Of a DNA stretch of 64,000 nucleotides, positions 34,787-46,782 are shown in pieces. This DNA comes from Plantago ovata (lineage: Eukaryota; Streptophyta; Magnoliopsida; Lamiales; Plantaginaceae). Where the stretch lies: positions 78,044,753 to 78,108,752 of the forward strand of contig CM051456.1 of NCBI GenBank assembly GCA_028274465.1, read 5' to 3'. A program made the translations under genes and the position numbers. The notes beneath the pieces were generated by a model. The model was not told where the DNA came from. It did no database searches and saw only the letters and a list, made by a program, of their open reading frames with translations. Numbering within the stretch: the stretch's first letter is position 1; each line of letters starts with the position of its first letter.

Positions 34787-35974
34787 TGATGAACGTGTAT
34801 TTTACACCTTCATTCGAGTCTTTTTTCACCTATTTAGCTATCCTCTATGTTAATTTAGCTATATTATAGTGCATTGTATTAGAATAGTGTCACGTTTCCC
34901 TTTAGTTTGCATTTTACAGGTTTTAGGTGAAAAACGTGATTTTCCGGGCAATTATATTGAAGAAAATGAAGAATCGGTGTTTCGTGGTCATCCATGGTGT
35001 ATCTAGAAGGTTCCGGACGAGATTTGAGGTCTAAGGGTCGAGTTTCAAGGCTCAAAGGTCACTAGAAGGCAAAATCCGAGTCCGAAAAGGAAAAGAAGAC
35101 CAAAAACGCGTCAAAAACGTGTTTCCGCCGACTGAAGCTCCCGGGCGGTTCGCCCGGATGTGGGGCGGTTCGCCCTGTGTCTGGGGCGACTCGCCCCACG
35201 CCTTCCGAACTCCTATATATAGTTGCATCTGTTTCTACGTTTTTCATACTTTCTGAGACCTTTTTTCATACTTTTCACATTACTTTTAGATAGGAATTCT
35301 CCAGAGCCTGTTCTGGAAATTCTTAGCATAGGAGACTATTTTTCTTATCAATTTGGAGGATTATCTTGCTTGTGAGTTCGCAATTCTTCGGAGATTGACA
35401 ACCTTCGTCGGTAACATTGTCTCTCACGACTTTTCTATTTATATTTATATCTTTCAACATGTTTTCAATCAATCTTGCTTTGATTTCTGTTGATTGTATG
35501 TAATCTATGAGTAGCTAAATCTATCGTTGGTGATAGTATGTTATTTCTTAGCTAGGGTTCTTAATTATGCATGATGGCTGTAACGCGAATCAGACTTGAG
35601 TTATTGCTTTATTTCTCTGATCTATCTAAGCCCTCTATCTTCGTAGTGTTGAATTGAACGGAACACATTGGACAATTCATGATCTTAGATTTCTATGCAA
35701 AACGATCGGGTACTTCATGCATGATTATTAACCTGACGCATTGAATGGTCATATTATCACTAACCTTCATTATCTTTGATAAGAAAAATCTGTGCAAAGT
35801 CGTTTGTTGAGTTTATAGTTTAAGTTAAATTAGATAAAGCTAGTTATAGTCCTTAGAGATCGACACTCGAGGTTATTTTACTGCTACACTACGGTTTTCA
35901 TTGTAGTTGTGAATTGCCTTTGGCTAAAAATAAATTTATTTGATTAATTGAGTCTGACAAACTCCGGTTCATCA
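34787..35974 (+). repeat. Gy1 3' LTR
   Basis: 1188 bp, TGATGAACGTG...GGTTCATCA, followed by caaac. The palindrome array (35140-35200) has one unit fewer than the 5' LTR. TATA box 35212-35221. Confidence 0.93.
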
Positions 35975-38817
35975 CAAACCAAATCTTCTTTTAAGAACAA
36001 GGCAATACCGTCAACTACAAAACATTTACAACTCTTGCACATGGACTTGTTTGAATCTTCTTCAACAAGCTATGCTGGTAAGAAGTATGGTCTGGTGGTG
36101 GTAGATGACTATTCAAGATTCACTTGGGTAGTATTTATCAAACACAAATCTGAAACAAGAACTGAAATACCTAACTTGCTGAATAAGCTTGAAGTCATGA
36201 AATATGACAAGGTAAAAGTCATAAGGACAAACCATGGTACTGAGTTTGTAAACCTGTACATAACTGAGTATTGCACTTCAAAAGGCATACAACATCAGTT
36301 ATCCTCAGTAAGGACACCACAATAAAACGGTGTTGCTGAAAGGAAGAATCGCACCCTAAAAGAAGTCGCAAGAACAATGCTTGCTGACACTGAAATAAGT
36401 GAGACTTACAGGGTTGAAGCGATTAATACCGCCTGTTACACTCAAAACAGATGTCTGATTACTAAGGAATACAACAAAACTCCGTATGAGTTGTTTGTTG
36501 TAAGACCTCCTAACATCACTCATCTAAGAGTATTTGGTTGTAAGTGTTTCGTTCTTAATAACGATAGAGAATACCTAAGAACATTTCAACCAAAGGCAGA
36601 CGAAGCGATATTTCTTGGTTACTCCTTGCATAGTAAAGCTTATAGGGTTTACAACAAAAAGTCACAAAAGATCGAAGAATCAGTGCATGTTGTATTCTAC
36701 GAAAAGACACAAGGAGTACCTGCTGAAGAAGAAATATCAGAATGTATGAAAAAGCTAATCATACATGAGCAAAGAACTGAATCTGATGCTAAGCAAATCA
36801 AGTCAATTAAACTAAATGATGATTCTGACAATGACTCTCCTCCCCCAAGTCATGACAAGATAAATATAGTTCATGACAAAGAATTTCCAGCAAAAGACGC
36901 AGTTGCTCCGGATGTTGCTGAAACTACGCAACCTCTCGTGCCTGCTGATGAGTTACCACAATCTAGCAATGTTGAACAAGCAGTTGCTGATGAACCAATC
37001 TCAGCAGACACACAAACTACTAGTAGTACTGAACAAGTACATGCTAAAGAGTCACATGCTGATGAGCAAAAGTATCCAGATCCAAAGAGCAGAAAGCCTG
37101 TTAACAAATGGATTAGAGATCATTGATATGATTGGTGATATTGACAAACTGCTTCTACGGATATGATTGGTGATATTGACAAACGCCAAGTGACTAGATC
37201 CAAAGTTTCTGCTACTCATGGACTTGCTGAAGAAGCAAATATCGTAGAAGTAGAATCTTTGTTCTCTTGCTTTGTTTCAGAAATTGAACCCAAGACCATA
37301 AAAGAAGCTTTAAAGCATTTTGAATGGATCAAGGCAATGCAAGAAGAACTGGATCAATTTGAAAGGAACAAAGTCTGGAAACTTGTACCTCTTGCTGAAG
37401 GCAAGAAAGCTATTGGTACAAAGTGGGTGTTCAGAAACAAGCTGAGTGAGTCTGGTGAAGTAACAAGAAACAAAGCACGTTTAGTTGCTCAAGGTTACTG
37501 TCAGACTGAAGGATTGGACTATGATGAGTCTTATGCACCAGTTGCAAGATTGGATGAAATTAGACTTTTCTTGGCCTTTGCTGCTCACAATGACTTCATT
37601 GTTTATCAAATGGATCTTAAAAGTGCATTCTTGAATGGTGAACTTGTTGAAGAAGTCTACTTAGAACAACCCCCTGGTTTTGAACTTCCCTCAGAAACCA
37701 AGATGGTATACAGGCTTCAGAAAGTTGTATATGGTCTAAAGCAAGCACCAAGAGCTTGGAATGATACCCTGGCCAAGTTCTTGCTGGATAATGGTTTCAA
37801 CAAAGGTGAAGTTGACAAAACCTTGTTTACCATGAACCATGATGGTAAAATACTCTTAGTTCAGATTTATGTGGATGACATAATATTTGGATCTAAGGAC
37901 AAGCAACTTTGTGATGATTTTGCCAAGCTCATGACAAATAAATTTGAAATGAGTATGATGGGAAAATTGAATTATTTCCTAGGATTGCATGTCAAGCAAC
38001 TCAAAGATGGAATATTCATAAATCAAGCAAAGTATGCGAAAGAAATGCTCATAAAGTTTAGGATCAAAGAGCAAGAAAAACCTGAAAACATCCCTATGAG
38101 TGTTGATACCAAATTGGGCTATACTAAAGAAGATAAAAGTGTTGAAGAACACAAGTATAGGAGCTCATTGGTTCCTTGTTGTATTTAACAGCAAGTAGAC
38201 CTGACATTCATTATGTTGTTTGTGTGTGTGCAAGATTCCAATCTGATCCAAGAGAATCACACTACAAAAAGGCACTTAAGATACTGAAATATGTCAAAGG
38301 TACAGTCAATGTTGGATTATGGTATCCTAAAGATTCTGGACTTGAATTGGTTGGTTATTCTGATGCTGATCATGGAGGATCAACTCTTGCTAGAAAAAGT
38401 ACCTCTGGAACTTGTCAGTTTTTGGGTACTAGATTAATATCATGGTTCAGCAAGAAGCAAACCTGTGTTGCCAATTCATCTACTGAATCTGAGTACATTG
38501 CGGCTGGTTGTTGCACAGCTCAAATCCTATGGATTCAGCAACAATTAAGAGATTATGGTATTTCTGCAAAGAAAACACCAATCTTTTGTGATAATACAAG
38601 TGCTATTGCTATCACGCAAAATGCTAAGTTCCACTCAAGGACTAAGCACATTGATATTAGACATCATTTCATTAGAGATCATGTGGAAAAAGGATATATT
38701 GAGGTTGTAAAAGTGGGTACTGATGATCAACTTGCTGACATCTTTACCAAGCCCCTACCAGATAATAGATTCGCAATGCTAAGGTATAACCTTGGATTAA
38801 TCGAATTACCTCAATAA
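35975..38817 (+). pseudogene. S2 integrase, RT and RNase H
   Basis: Continues the S2 pol after Gy1. Integrase core: HMDLFES (about 36038), RTNHGTEF (about 36226-36249), where the second catalytic Asp is Asn, then an in-frame TAA at 36322-36324 just before the NGVAERKN glutamate region. A variable acidic linker ends with a stop at about 37124, next to a tandem duplication (37125-37184). RT spans 37163-38188 with [19 protein letters not shown] and catalytic YVDD (37868-37879). A 1-bp loss near 38160 shifts the frame. RNase H (38176-38817) has DADHGG, STESEY and DIFTKPLP. Pol of a Sirevirus-type copia, inactive. Confidence 0.9.
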
Positions 38818-39474
38818 TGGATACAATTGGCAGAATGCTGAAACAGGCATTCAGCAAGCCAAAGTATTCTTACTTGAATAAAAGCTCCTTCCACTGATTT
38901 CTTCTAAAAGGAAATGATAAGTCACTACATGATTGCTGAAACATGCATTCAGCAAGTAATTCCTTCAAAATGAGTATTTGTTAGGAAACTTGATCACTTG
39001 CTGAGACGGGCACTCAGTAAGAGAAAAACCTTAAAGATTGCTAAAACGGGCATTCAGACAATCAAAGATACTGAAACAGGTATTCAAGTATCAAAGGAAA
39101 ATTCTGAGACGGGAACTCACAAAAGAGCAAACTCACTTCTCAGATGTTACCAAAAGATATCTCAAGATAAAAAGAATTTGCTGATACGGGAACTCAGAAA
39201 TATTTTTTAACTTAAAGAAATTTGAGATGTCTGATTAAGGGGGAACTTTCAGCAAGTAACAAAGCTGGTAACACAAACTCGCTGAAAAGATTCTTGTTTA
39301 CTTCAGCAAGCAATCAATTCCCTAAATCTAGGTAAAATCAATTTGTGACGTAAATCAGGCACAGATAAACTCGCTAATAATCATGACATGAATTACAATC
39401 GTGGCCATTGATTAAAAGGCATTTTTGATCTAACGGTTAACATTGCAAAGAGAAAGAGTGCTCTGACGGTTTTT
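38818..39474 (+). other. S2 pol-ORF3 spacer with seven hairpins
   Basis: Non-coding. Hairpins at 38836-38856, 38933-38955, 39001-39017, 39036-39063, 39067-39092, 39104-39120 and 39181-39197 share a seven-base loop close to ACGGGCA or ACAGGCA, with stems based on CTGAA/TTCAG or CTGAG/CTCAG. S3 has the same series at 48870-49235. The sequence TGTTAGGAAACTTG at 38980 resembles the LTR start. Confidence 0.75.
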
Positions 39475-39726
39475 GTTAGTGGGCCACTACGCATTTAATG
39501 CAAAGGCTCCACTAACGCTGTTGAATCTCTAATTTACCCTTGCTGAGAACTCAAAATCGATTGAGCTTCTTGCACATCAGAGACACTATATAAACAAGGA
39601 GTTAGAGAAAGACAAAATTCTTTAACTCACATTTCCTTTCTTTGCAAATTTTAGCCTGAATCTACTGTACCTCCGGTCAAAAAGAAAAGTAATCTTTTTT
39701 CGTACACATTTCTCACCCTATAAAAG
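39475..39726 (+). promoter_or_regulatory. Putative internal promoter of S2 ORF3
   Basis: An inverted repeat GTTAGTGG (39475-39482) and CCACTAAC (39509-39516) encloses the palindrome GCATTTAATGC (39491-39501). It is followed by the TATA box CTATATAAAC (39586-39595), then a CT-rich leader to ORF3. All parts are conserved in S3 (49566-49607 and 49676-49684). Confidence 0.55.
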
Positions 39727-42700
39727 AGACAGTCCTCTAAGACTTCAAAATCATCTAAGGTTTATAGTGCTGGAAAAAGCACTGCTCCGGTGAAAAACGA
39801 TAGAATAACCGAGAAACCCATGCCGCTTGCATATCTAGACACTGCAAAGTGTGAGATGATGATGCAATGGGCTGGCTTTGCCAAAGAGAAGTATATCCGA
39901 TACTTCTATGAACAAGAACTTGACGGTGACAATGAGGAGGCGCTTGACCTGATAAAACAGCAAGGCCTCACTCACTTTATAACAGCACGCCCTAAGAAAG
40001 TGAGTATGTTAGATACAAAGGAGTTCTACAATAATGCAAAAATCCAGACCCTAACTGATGGTCAAGGAGTCGCTGAAAAAGTGATCTTCACCACAGTTCA
40101 AAATGTGCAAATCGTCCTGAAATGGACTGATTTAGCCGATATCTTTCAGATTCCGACCACTGGAACTGAAGATGACATCGCTGCCACTGACGAAGAAATA
40201 GAAGCCTTCTACAGTGATGTTAGAAATGAGAAAATGAAGAAAGGAGAGATTGCTCCTGTGATTTGGACAAAGCACGTTAAGAGGAAGCATCTCTGCCATT
40301 CACTTGGTCTAGTAGTTCTGCTACTATTCAAAGTCTTAGACTCCCAAGTCGGAGGAATAGACCAAGTAGGCTTGAGAAGGTGGCCGCTGCTGATGCATAT
40401 ATATGAGAACAAAACAGAGCTCAACTGGGCAAAGTACATTTTCAACAGACTTGTTGATTGTGTTACTAAATTCAAGGTTAAGGTTGAAGACAACAAGGTC
40501 TCACCTACCTTCCCAGTCATGTATGGACTAAAAATATGCTATATCCTTGAACACTTCAGGATTCAGCTGAGAAACCCATTGCCGATTAAGAAATCAGTAT
40601 GCAATGTGGGAAGAGCCTTCTACAAGCAAAATGCACCTAAGCTTGTTGATAAGAAACTGGAAAAATCAAAGAAGACAACAACTGCAAATGTTGTCAGCAC
40701 AAGTCAGCAAGAAAGGTATACAACAGCTGCAGATGTTATCGCCACTACTCAGCAAGAAAATGTTCCAACAACTGAAAAAGTTGTTGATGAAACTGCTGTA
40801 GATGGTGATCAAGATAAGTGTACAACAGCCGTTGCTGAAAATGCAACTACTGACGCTGCTGCTGAAAAGCAACTGGAGAAATCCAAGAAGAAAAAGAGGA
40901 AAGCTGATGATGAAACTCAGACTGCAGCGTCATCAGCTAACCCCGTCCCCAAGAGAAAAAGGACAAGTAACCCAAGAAAGAAAACACTGGCTCGCAAGTC
41001 AGTACCAGTTGTCCGTGATCTTTCGGATGATTCTCCCGCAGTTGCTGAAACACAAGTTCCAGTAGATGTTGATGAAGTGGTTACTGAAACCTACATCAGC
41101 AATGTTGAAGTTTTTGCGGAAACCTACATCTACTGAGAAGAGACCACAAGGCAGTGGAAATCAAATTCCTGCCTCAATCCTAGATATTTACATTGTAGAT
41201 AATCTAGATGATCAGACTCTGGAACCAGCAATTGATATTGCTGCTGATATAAGAACCGTGGCACTTGCTGATGCTGCTAATGCTGAAAAGATGGTTGCTG
41301 AACAAGCACCTCATCAAGTTGCTGAAGAACCAGTTGTTGAGACTGCAATGGTTCTAGTCCCAGAAATTGCTGAAACACCACAAGAGACACTATTCGACGA
41401 CGCATCCCATGATGCTGAGAATACTGGACCTGGTTCACCGAAAACATCCATTGACAAAGTTCAGCTGGTGCTGACAGAACTGAGCCAGCAAATGGATTTG
41501 GAGATTGATGACAACTCCAAAAAATCGGTAGATGTTTTCATGACAAGTAGTGAACTCAAGGGTCAAGATGTCTCTGCTCAACTTGTCATTTCAGAGACAA
41601 GGGAGATTGCTGAACCCGCACAGCTTTCTCAAATAGAGCAAGAAAAGAAGTCTGCTAAAGAAAAAGTCCCAGATACTGAAGAATTTGTCATTGCTGAAAG
41701 GACCGAGTCACAACCTGTCCTTCTTCAACAGGTAGTTAACTCAACCATAAGCAAAACTTCACTATCTGAAACTCATTCTTTTCCTAATATAATGATTTCT
41801 TTACAGACTTCTCAAGATACAAGTCAGAAGGTTGCTGAAGCCTCTGCACCAGAATCCACACCTCCTGCTCAGCAGGTAGATAAAGTTTTTGGTAATTCAA
41901 CAAAGTTTGAAAACTTAGTGCTTGTATCTAACTTAAAATTATTTCAGGATGAACAATTCAAGGATGCTGCTTAAGCTCCTGAAGCAATGGAAATAGTACC
42001 TGCACAAACAAGTGTGCAACATGAGCTTGCTGAATCTCAGCAGGTAAATCATGTTCCAGCTTTGGACTCTAAAACTATTATCCAAAACTTTCCTAAACTT
42101 AATTTTATTCTTTTTCAGGCTCAAAAGGAGACCACTGAAGAGGTTCACATCACTGAAGATCCGAAAGTAAGTTCAGAAGAACTTTACTCAGACTTCAAGA
42201 AAACTACCTTGTCAAGAGTTGCTAAGTCTGTCAGCAACTGGCAAAGGTACCACAGGATGGACTTTTCTGACCTTCATCTTCATCTATCCAACGAGAAAAA
42301 GAGGATTTCTCTGCTGAAACTCGAGACTTTTGTGCACTCCATACTTCCAGAAGAGTTGACATATTCTCAGCTCATGAGTTCAAATATGATTGCTCTAATC
42401 AGAGAGAATATGAAAGCCAAATTCAAGAGTGCCTCTCCAGATGAACAAGCTGTGATGCTCAAGGGTACCTTTGTACCCGTGGTGGCTGATCCCCACAAAG
42501 TCAATGAAGTAGAGGAAGTTACGAGTGTTGCACTTTACAAACATCTTGAGTTGGTTATACTGACGGATGATGATGAAGAAGAAGAGGATGAGAACATTCC
42601 TACAAATCCCAGTGATGATGAAGGAAAAGATTCTAAGGATAAAAAGGACGACGATGATGATAATCAAGGTCCTAGTCGTGATGTTGGTGGACTTAAAATG

Positions 42701-44950
42701 ACAGTTCCTGAGACTGAACATCATGACAATCAGCAAGCTGATCAAACACCAAGTCAGCAACAAGAATCCAATCCTGCTCCTGCTGAAACAAGTACTCCAG
42801 CACCTGTACAAGGCGCTGATACTGAAGAAGAGTACGCCAGAAAGCGCGTTGCTTTGAAACTAGGCAAAAGCAAGCTTTCTGATGCCGAGTTATCTTTACA
42901 CGATGCCAAGGTCACTGATTCAAACCTTGATGATGAAGAATTGGATGAATATTATCAAAGAGCACTTCAAAACAGTCTACAGGTTCATGCAAGGCATACG
43001 CAGAATCTAGACATTACTCAATCTTCAGGAGTGAAGCCTAAGGAAGTCCCCTCCCTTCCACCTACTACTGGTGAAACTCCAGTTATTGAGTCTCAAACGT
43101 TGCCCTCAGCAACTACTCAATTAAAAGTCACTACTGGTGAAACTCCAGTTGTTGAGTCTGAAGCGTTGCCATCAACAACCACTCAACCAAAAAGGAATGA
43201 AGCTGCAGATTTAGGAACCAAGGTTGTTGGCCTTGATGAATCTGATGACGAAGACGATCTTTCAGCAAATGAGGATGATCAATCAAAGAAAGGTGAACCA
43301 ACCGTGGTCACAATTCCTCCTCCTGATTATGAAAATGATGTAGGAGATGACTTAAGAAGCCATTTGCTGACCAGAGATGATCAATTCGCTTATGAGCTTA
43401 AAGTTCATTCCTTGACCCCGAATTTAGTGCCGTTTCCACGTGTGGAGGATTTTACTCCAAGAATTTTGGCACTAATGGAAGTCCACAAAGCCTGCAAAGC
43501 AGAAGATGATGCACTACTTGCTGAGAGTCCGCTTGACATCGGCAAAATACTGGCTACTGTGCTGAAACGCACTACTACTCATACCATAGCTCAGAAAGAC
43601 ATAAGTCTATACCACAAAAGCTATGAAGAAGATGTCAGTCAAGCACTCAGACTAGCAAAGTCTGCATTAACAAAGGCTCAGACTTTCATTGAAGACAAAG
43701 TCGCAACAGAGCGAAGACATGAAGAAAACTTGGTGAGTATCAATCAAGAATTGTCAAAGCTGACCTCTGATCAGCAGACAATTATCATGAAGTACAATAG
43801 CCTAAGTACTCTTGCTGAAAATTGCAATGAGTTCTTTTCTTTGCACATTACTTCAATGATGCAATCCATGTCTAAGGGGGAAGATAAGCAAAAGAAATAT
43901 TCAAAAAAGAAAACCCCTACTGAAGTGCCACTGACAATAGAACCACTTGCTGAAAGAGAGCAAAGTTCTAAAAGACAAGTTGAAGCAGATTCTGAGTTGA
44001 ATTCAGCAAATCCGAAAAAGAGAAAAACTTCTGCTGAAACTCATGAATATTGTCACACTGAAAGTCATCAAGATCTGAATGAAGATGATGATGATGATGA
44101 CAATCAGACTATAGCTCAAGCTATAAGAGCTAGACCAATAACAGCCTTAACTCCGTCTGGCCATTCAAAATATTTCTCTTCTGACTCAAGATCTTCAGCA
44201 AGAGATCAAGAAAATGCAAAGTCAAGAAAAAGAAGGCAAAGACAGGAAGAAAAGAGGCTTGCCAGCATTGCCATTGGCTCCGGCATTGAATACACAAAGA
44301 CCAGCAATGAGGAAACTACTAAAAATGTGATCAGAAATGTTCATGGTTGCTGGATCTTAAAGCTGGAAGACTTATTGGTAAATGATTTATTTGCAACAGC
44401 TATACTGAATCAAATGTATGCTTGGATTAAATTGAAGGTGAAAATAAAAGAAAGGGATCCTCCTCCCTTCCCAAGAAGCATAGCTGGGAAATGGCTGAAT
44501 CTGGAAGTCCTGGTAAGAAGAACTTCAATTGGCAAGAATGTGAAACAAGAACCTGAACTGATTAAACCAATTGATGTTGCCTATTACTCTGACCTTATAA
44601 CCAAGAAGTCAAAGAAGAAATATGGATTGATTCCTTATGAGTATTTCTATCTCACTGCTAAGGATCAAGAAGAAGATCTTCTCTGGTTAAGGAAGATTCA
44701 TGCTAACAAAGGCATTTCAGATACACAACTTCTCCATGCCAGCAATTGGGGCATGCACTTGTGGGTGTTGCACTACAAAGAAATGAATGTTGAAAAACAT
44801 CATTATACCACCTGCAAGAACGCAAGGATCATTCAGCTCGAAGTACGTAAGCTACTTGAAGATTACGAAAAGGACTGTGTTGAATTTTCTGCACTTGCTG
44901 AGAAGAGTGTAAGGGAGATTCTGAGAAAATCTTCTGCTGAAAGAGCTTAA
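39727..44950 (+). pseudogene. S2 ORF3, very long acidic 3' ORF
   Basis: About 1,700 codons in three blocks. The N-terminal domain (to about 40620) matches the S3 ORF3 start; a small deletion relative to S3 removed the ATG. The middle is rich in Val-Ala-Glu words encoded GTTGCTGAA (40680-41980). The C-terminal block 41987-44950 is a 987-codon intact ORF with an acidic run (about 42565-42670), TGETPV repeats (43069-43190), probable coiled coil (43550-43850), basic patches and a conserved C-terminal domain from about 44345. Lesions: frameshift near 41110-41140 and TAA at 41972-41974. It sits in the env-like position of Sireviruses, but only one short hydrophobic run (about 40300-40330) is visible. 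Function unknown. Confidence 0.75.
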
Positions 44951-45213
44951 GTCCCTTGTAAAAGCTTTGTTTAGTTTTATTTGCTGATTTTGGGTAGTTA
45001 TCTCTGAACTTTCTTGTAAACTTACTGAAAGATAACTATCAGCAATAAAGCTTTTGACTCTTATTGGTTTTTGATTCTGCAATCTACTTATGCTTACTGT
45101 TTTATTATTCAAGTATGCTTGCATTAATCAACTAATTTATTCAACATCAGAAACCTCTAAAAGGGTAAAAATTAATTTAGCCATGGATTGCTAACATCAA
45201 AAAGGGGGAAATT
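44951..45213 (+). other. S2 3' untranslated region and PPT
   Basis: Short AT-rich stretch ending in AAAAAGGGGGAAA (about 45199-45211), directly before the LTR. Confidence 0.8.
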
Positions 45214-46782
45214 TGTTAGGAAACTTGTAATTTTGATGAGCAATTAACCATGCTAAATTAAGGAAAGTCCAGTAACTAGTACTCTTAAGGTCCATAGGAA
45301 TCTAGAATTTCAAGGACATTGTAAAAGAGGAACGTTTGCTGAAGACTTAGAATAGGTGCTAGATAGGTTTGTTTTACCGCTTATGATGTATCTTGTTTTC
45401 TGAAAAGAAAAACAACCTATTGAAGCATTTGCTGACGATTTACTTTGTTTACACAAACAAACTATTGAATCATTTAGAACCGTTCATAAACTTGAAGAAT
45501 TCGAAGATTGAAGACTAGAAGATTTCTGAAGACTGGTATCTACAAAGGCACATGTTGCTCAGAAAGTGGAAACTTCAGCAACAGCTTGCATATAAGTGAA
45601 AATCTAAACGACATAGTAGGTTGTGCTTGCTGAAACTGAGACTGACCACTTGCTGAAAAACATATGTGACCTGCTTGCTGATAGTACTTGCATTTGCGCT
45701 CCAACGTTCATGTTTGAATCTCATTCAAATGAACATTAAATGCAAAGCATGCACGCGAAGGACATGAAGACTAGAAGACAAATAAAGGACGCTGCTGAAA
45801 GTACAAAAGCAAGATAGTGACATCTTAAGGAACAAAACCTTAGAATTTGAAATTCAAACGGCTCCCTTGATTCACTATAAATAGAGGTCATCCGGCAAAG
45901 AGTTGAAGTGTGTCAACAACGTGATCAAACTCTCACTTGTGCTTAAAACTCACATACCCTTCAAACACTCTTTACTGCCATTGATCCGTTCCAAGACTTA
46001 AAGCTTGAAAAAGCTACTTGTGAAGATGTAGAACATACACGGCTAAGAAATTAGTTAAGTGTTGTTTCTTTCGAACAAGAACAAGTCTTGACACCAGAAA
46101 CAATCAAACTTGTTTACTGCAAAGTATTCAAAGTTTTGTTTCTTAGATTACTTGTTGTAGCTGAATAAGTTATAATCAAGTTATCTCATCCCAAACCTCT
46201 CTAACTGAAAATACACCCTTTCAAGCGTGAAATTCAGGGGGTTCTTAATCGAGCATAGAGTTGCTGATTAAAAGTCCCAAGTTTGGTGGAGAACAAGGTT
46301 TCGTTCTCTAGTTAGGTTGGAAACGAAGCAAGTGTGCTTTGGTTTCAGTTTGAATCGCTCTAGATAGGTGTTGTAAGGAACCTCAAACTTGTCTTAGTGG
46401 ATTCAGTCCTAGAAAGGACAAAGTGGATTAGTTGAGAGATTACGCCACTCTCAGATACCACTATAAAAGTATTTGTGTGATTTACTTACTATATTTAGTT
46501 TTCAGCAAAGCATATCTATCTGTACACAGTCACTCTGTTCACTTGCTAAAACTATCACTTACTGAAAAAGCACTTATTGTATCAAAGACTTCCGCTCTCT
46601 GATTTTAAGTATCAGCAAAACTCGTTACTGAAAAGTAACTTGCGCTTGCTGAGAAAGTTAAGTATCAGCAAACTCATTACTGAAAAGTAATAAGTCCTTG
46701 CTGAGAAATTTTTTAAACGACGAAAGTTTGAAAAGACTATTCACCCCCCCTAGTCTTTTCTTGTTGTTTAAAGGGACCAACA
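45214..46782 (+). repeat. S2 3' LTR
   Basis: 1569 bp, TGTTAGG...CCAACA, homologous to 2838-4443. TATA box 45875-45884; GNRA-type hairpin pair at 46612-46704; 7-base C run near 46744. Pol of S3 follows without a PBS, so this is a 3' LTR. Confidence 0.92.
46612..46704 (+). repeat. Tandem GNRA-loop hairpins in S2 U5
   Basis: Unit A: TCAGCAA, GTTACT-GAAA-AGTAAC (46624-46639), TTGCTGA. Unit B: TCAGCAA, ATTACT-GAAA-AGTAAT (46676-46691), TTGCTGA. Same layout as S1; the loop of unit A is GAAA here and GCAA there. Confidence 0.7.

Larger units (their letters stand above)
5815..35974 (+). mobile_element. Gy1: Athila-type element, non-autonomous, 30 kb with nested inserts
   Basis: Two LTRs of the same subfamily (5815-7000 and 34787-35974) in direct orientation, both TGATGA...TCATCA, flanked by a perfect 5-bp duplication caaac. 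The own sequence is about 8.2 kb: LTR, PBS, gag-protease (7140-9252), internal promoter region (9253-10357), ORF2 (32354-33269), 3' region, PPT, LTR. No RT, RNase H or integrase is present, so replication would need a partner in trans. C1 with its own inserts occupies 10358-32348. Confidence 0.9.
4444..46782 (+). mobile_element. S2: Sirevirus-type copia element, split by Gy1
   Basis: The own sequence of S2 is 4444-5814 and 35980-46782. Order: gag C-terminus, protease, pre-integrase zinc region, [Gy1], integrase, RT, RNase H, structured spacer, ORF3, PPT, 3' LTR. RT features such as [10 protein letters not shown] and MSMMG, plus the large 3' ORF, fit the SIRE/Maximus lineage. The 5' end is separated by S1 and lies outside the window. 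Sequence after 46782 is pol of S3, so S2 is inserted in S3. Confidence 0.85.

Noticed and set aside
38980..39000. TGTTAGGAAACTTG as the start of a solo Sirevirus LTR
   Set aside because: Similarity stops after about 14 bases and the same sequence sits in the S3 spacer; it is part of the spacer, not an inserted LTR.
39790..44950. Envelope gene call for Sirevirus ORF3
   Set aside because: No signal peptide, convincing membrane anchor, or cleavage and fusion features; only the position is env-like.
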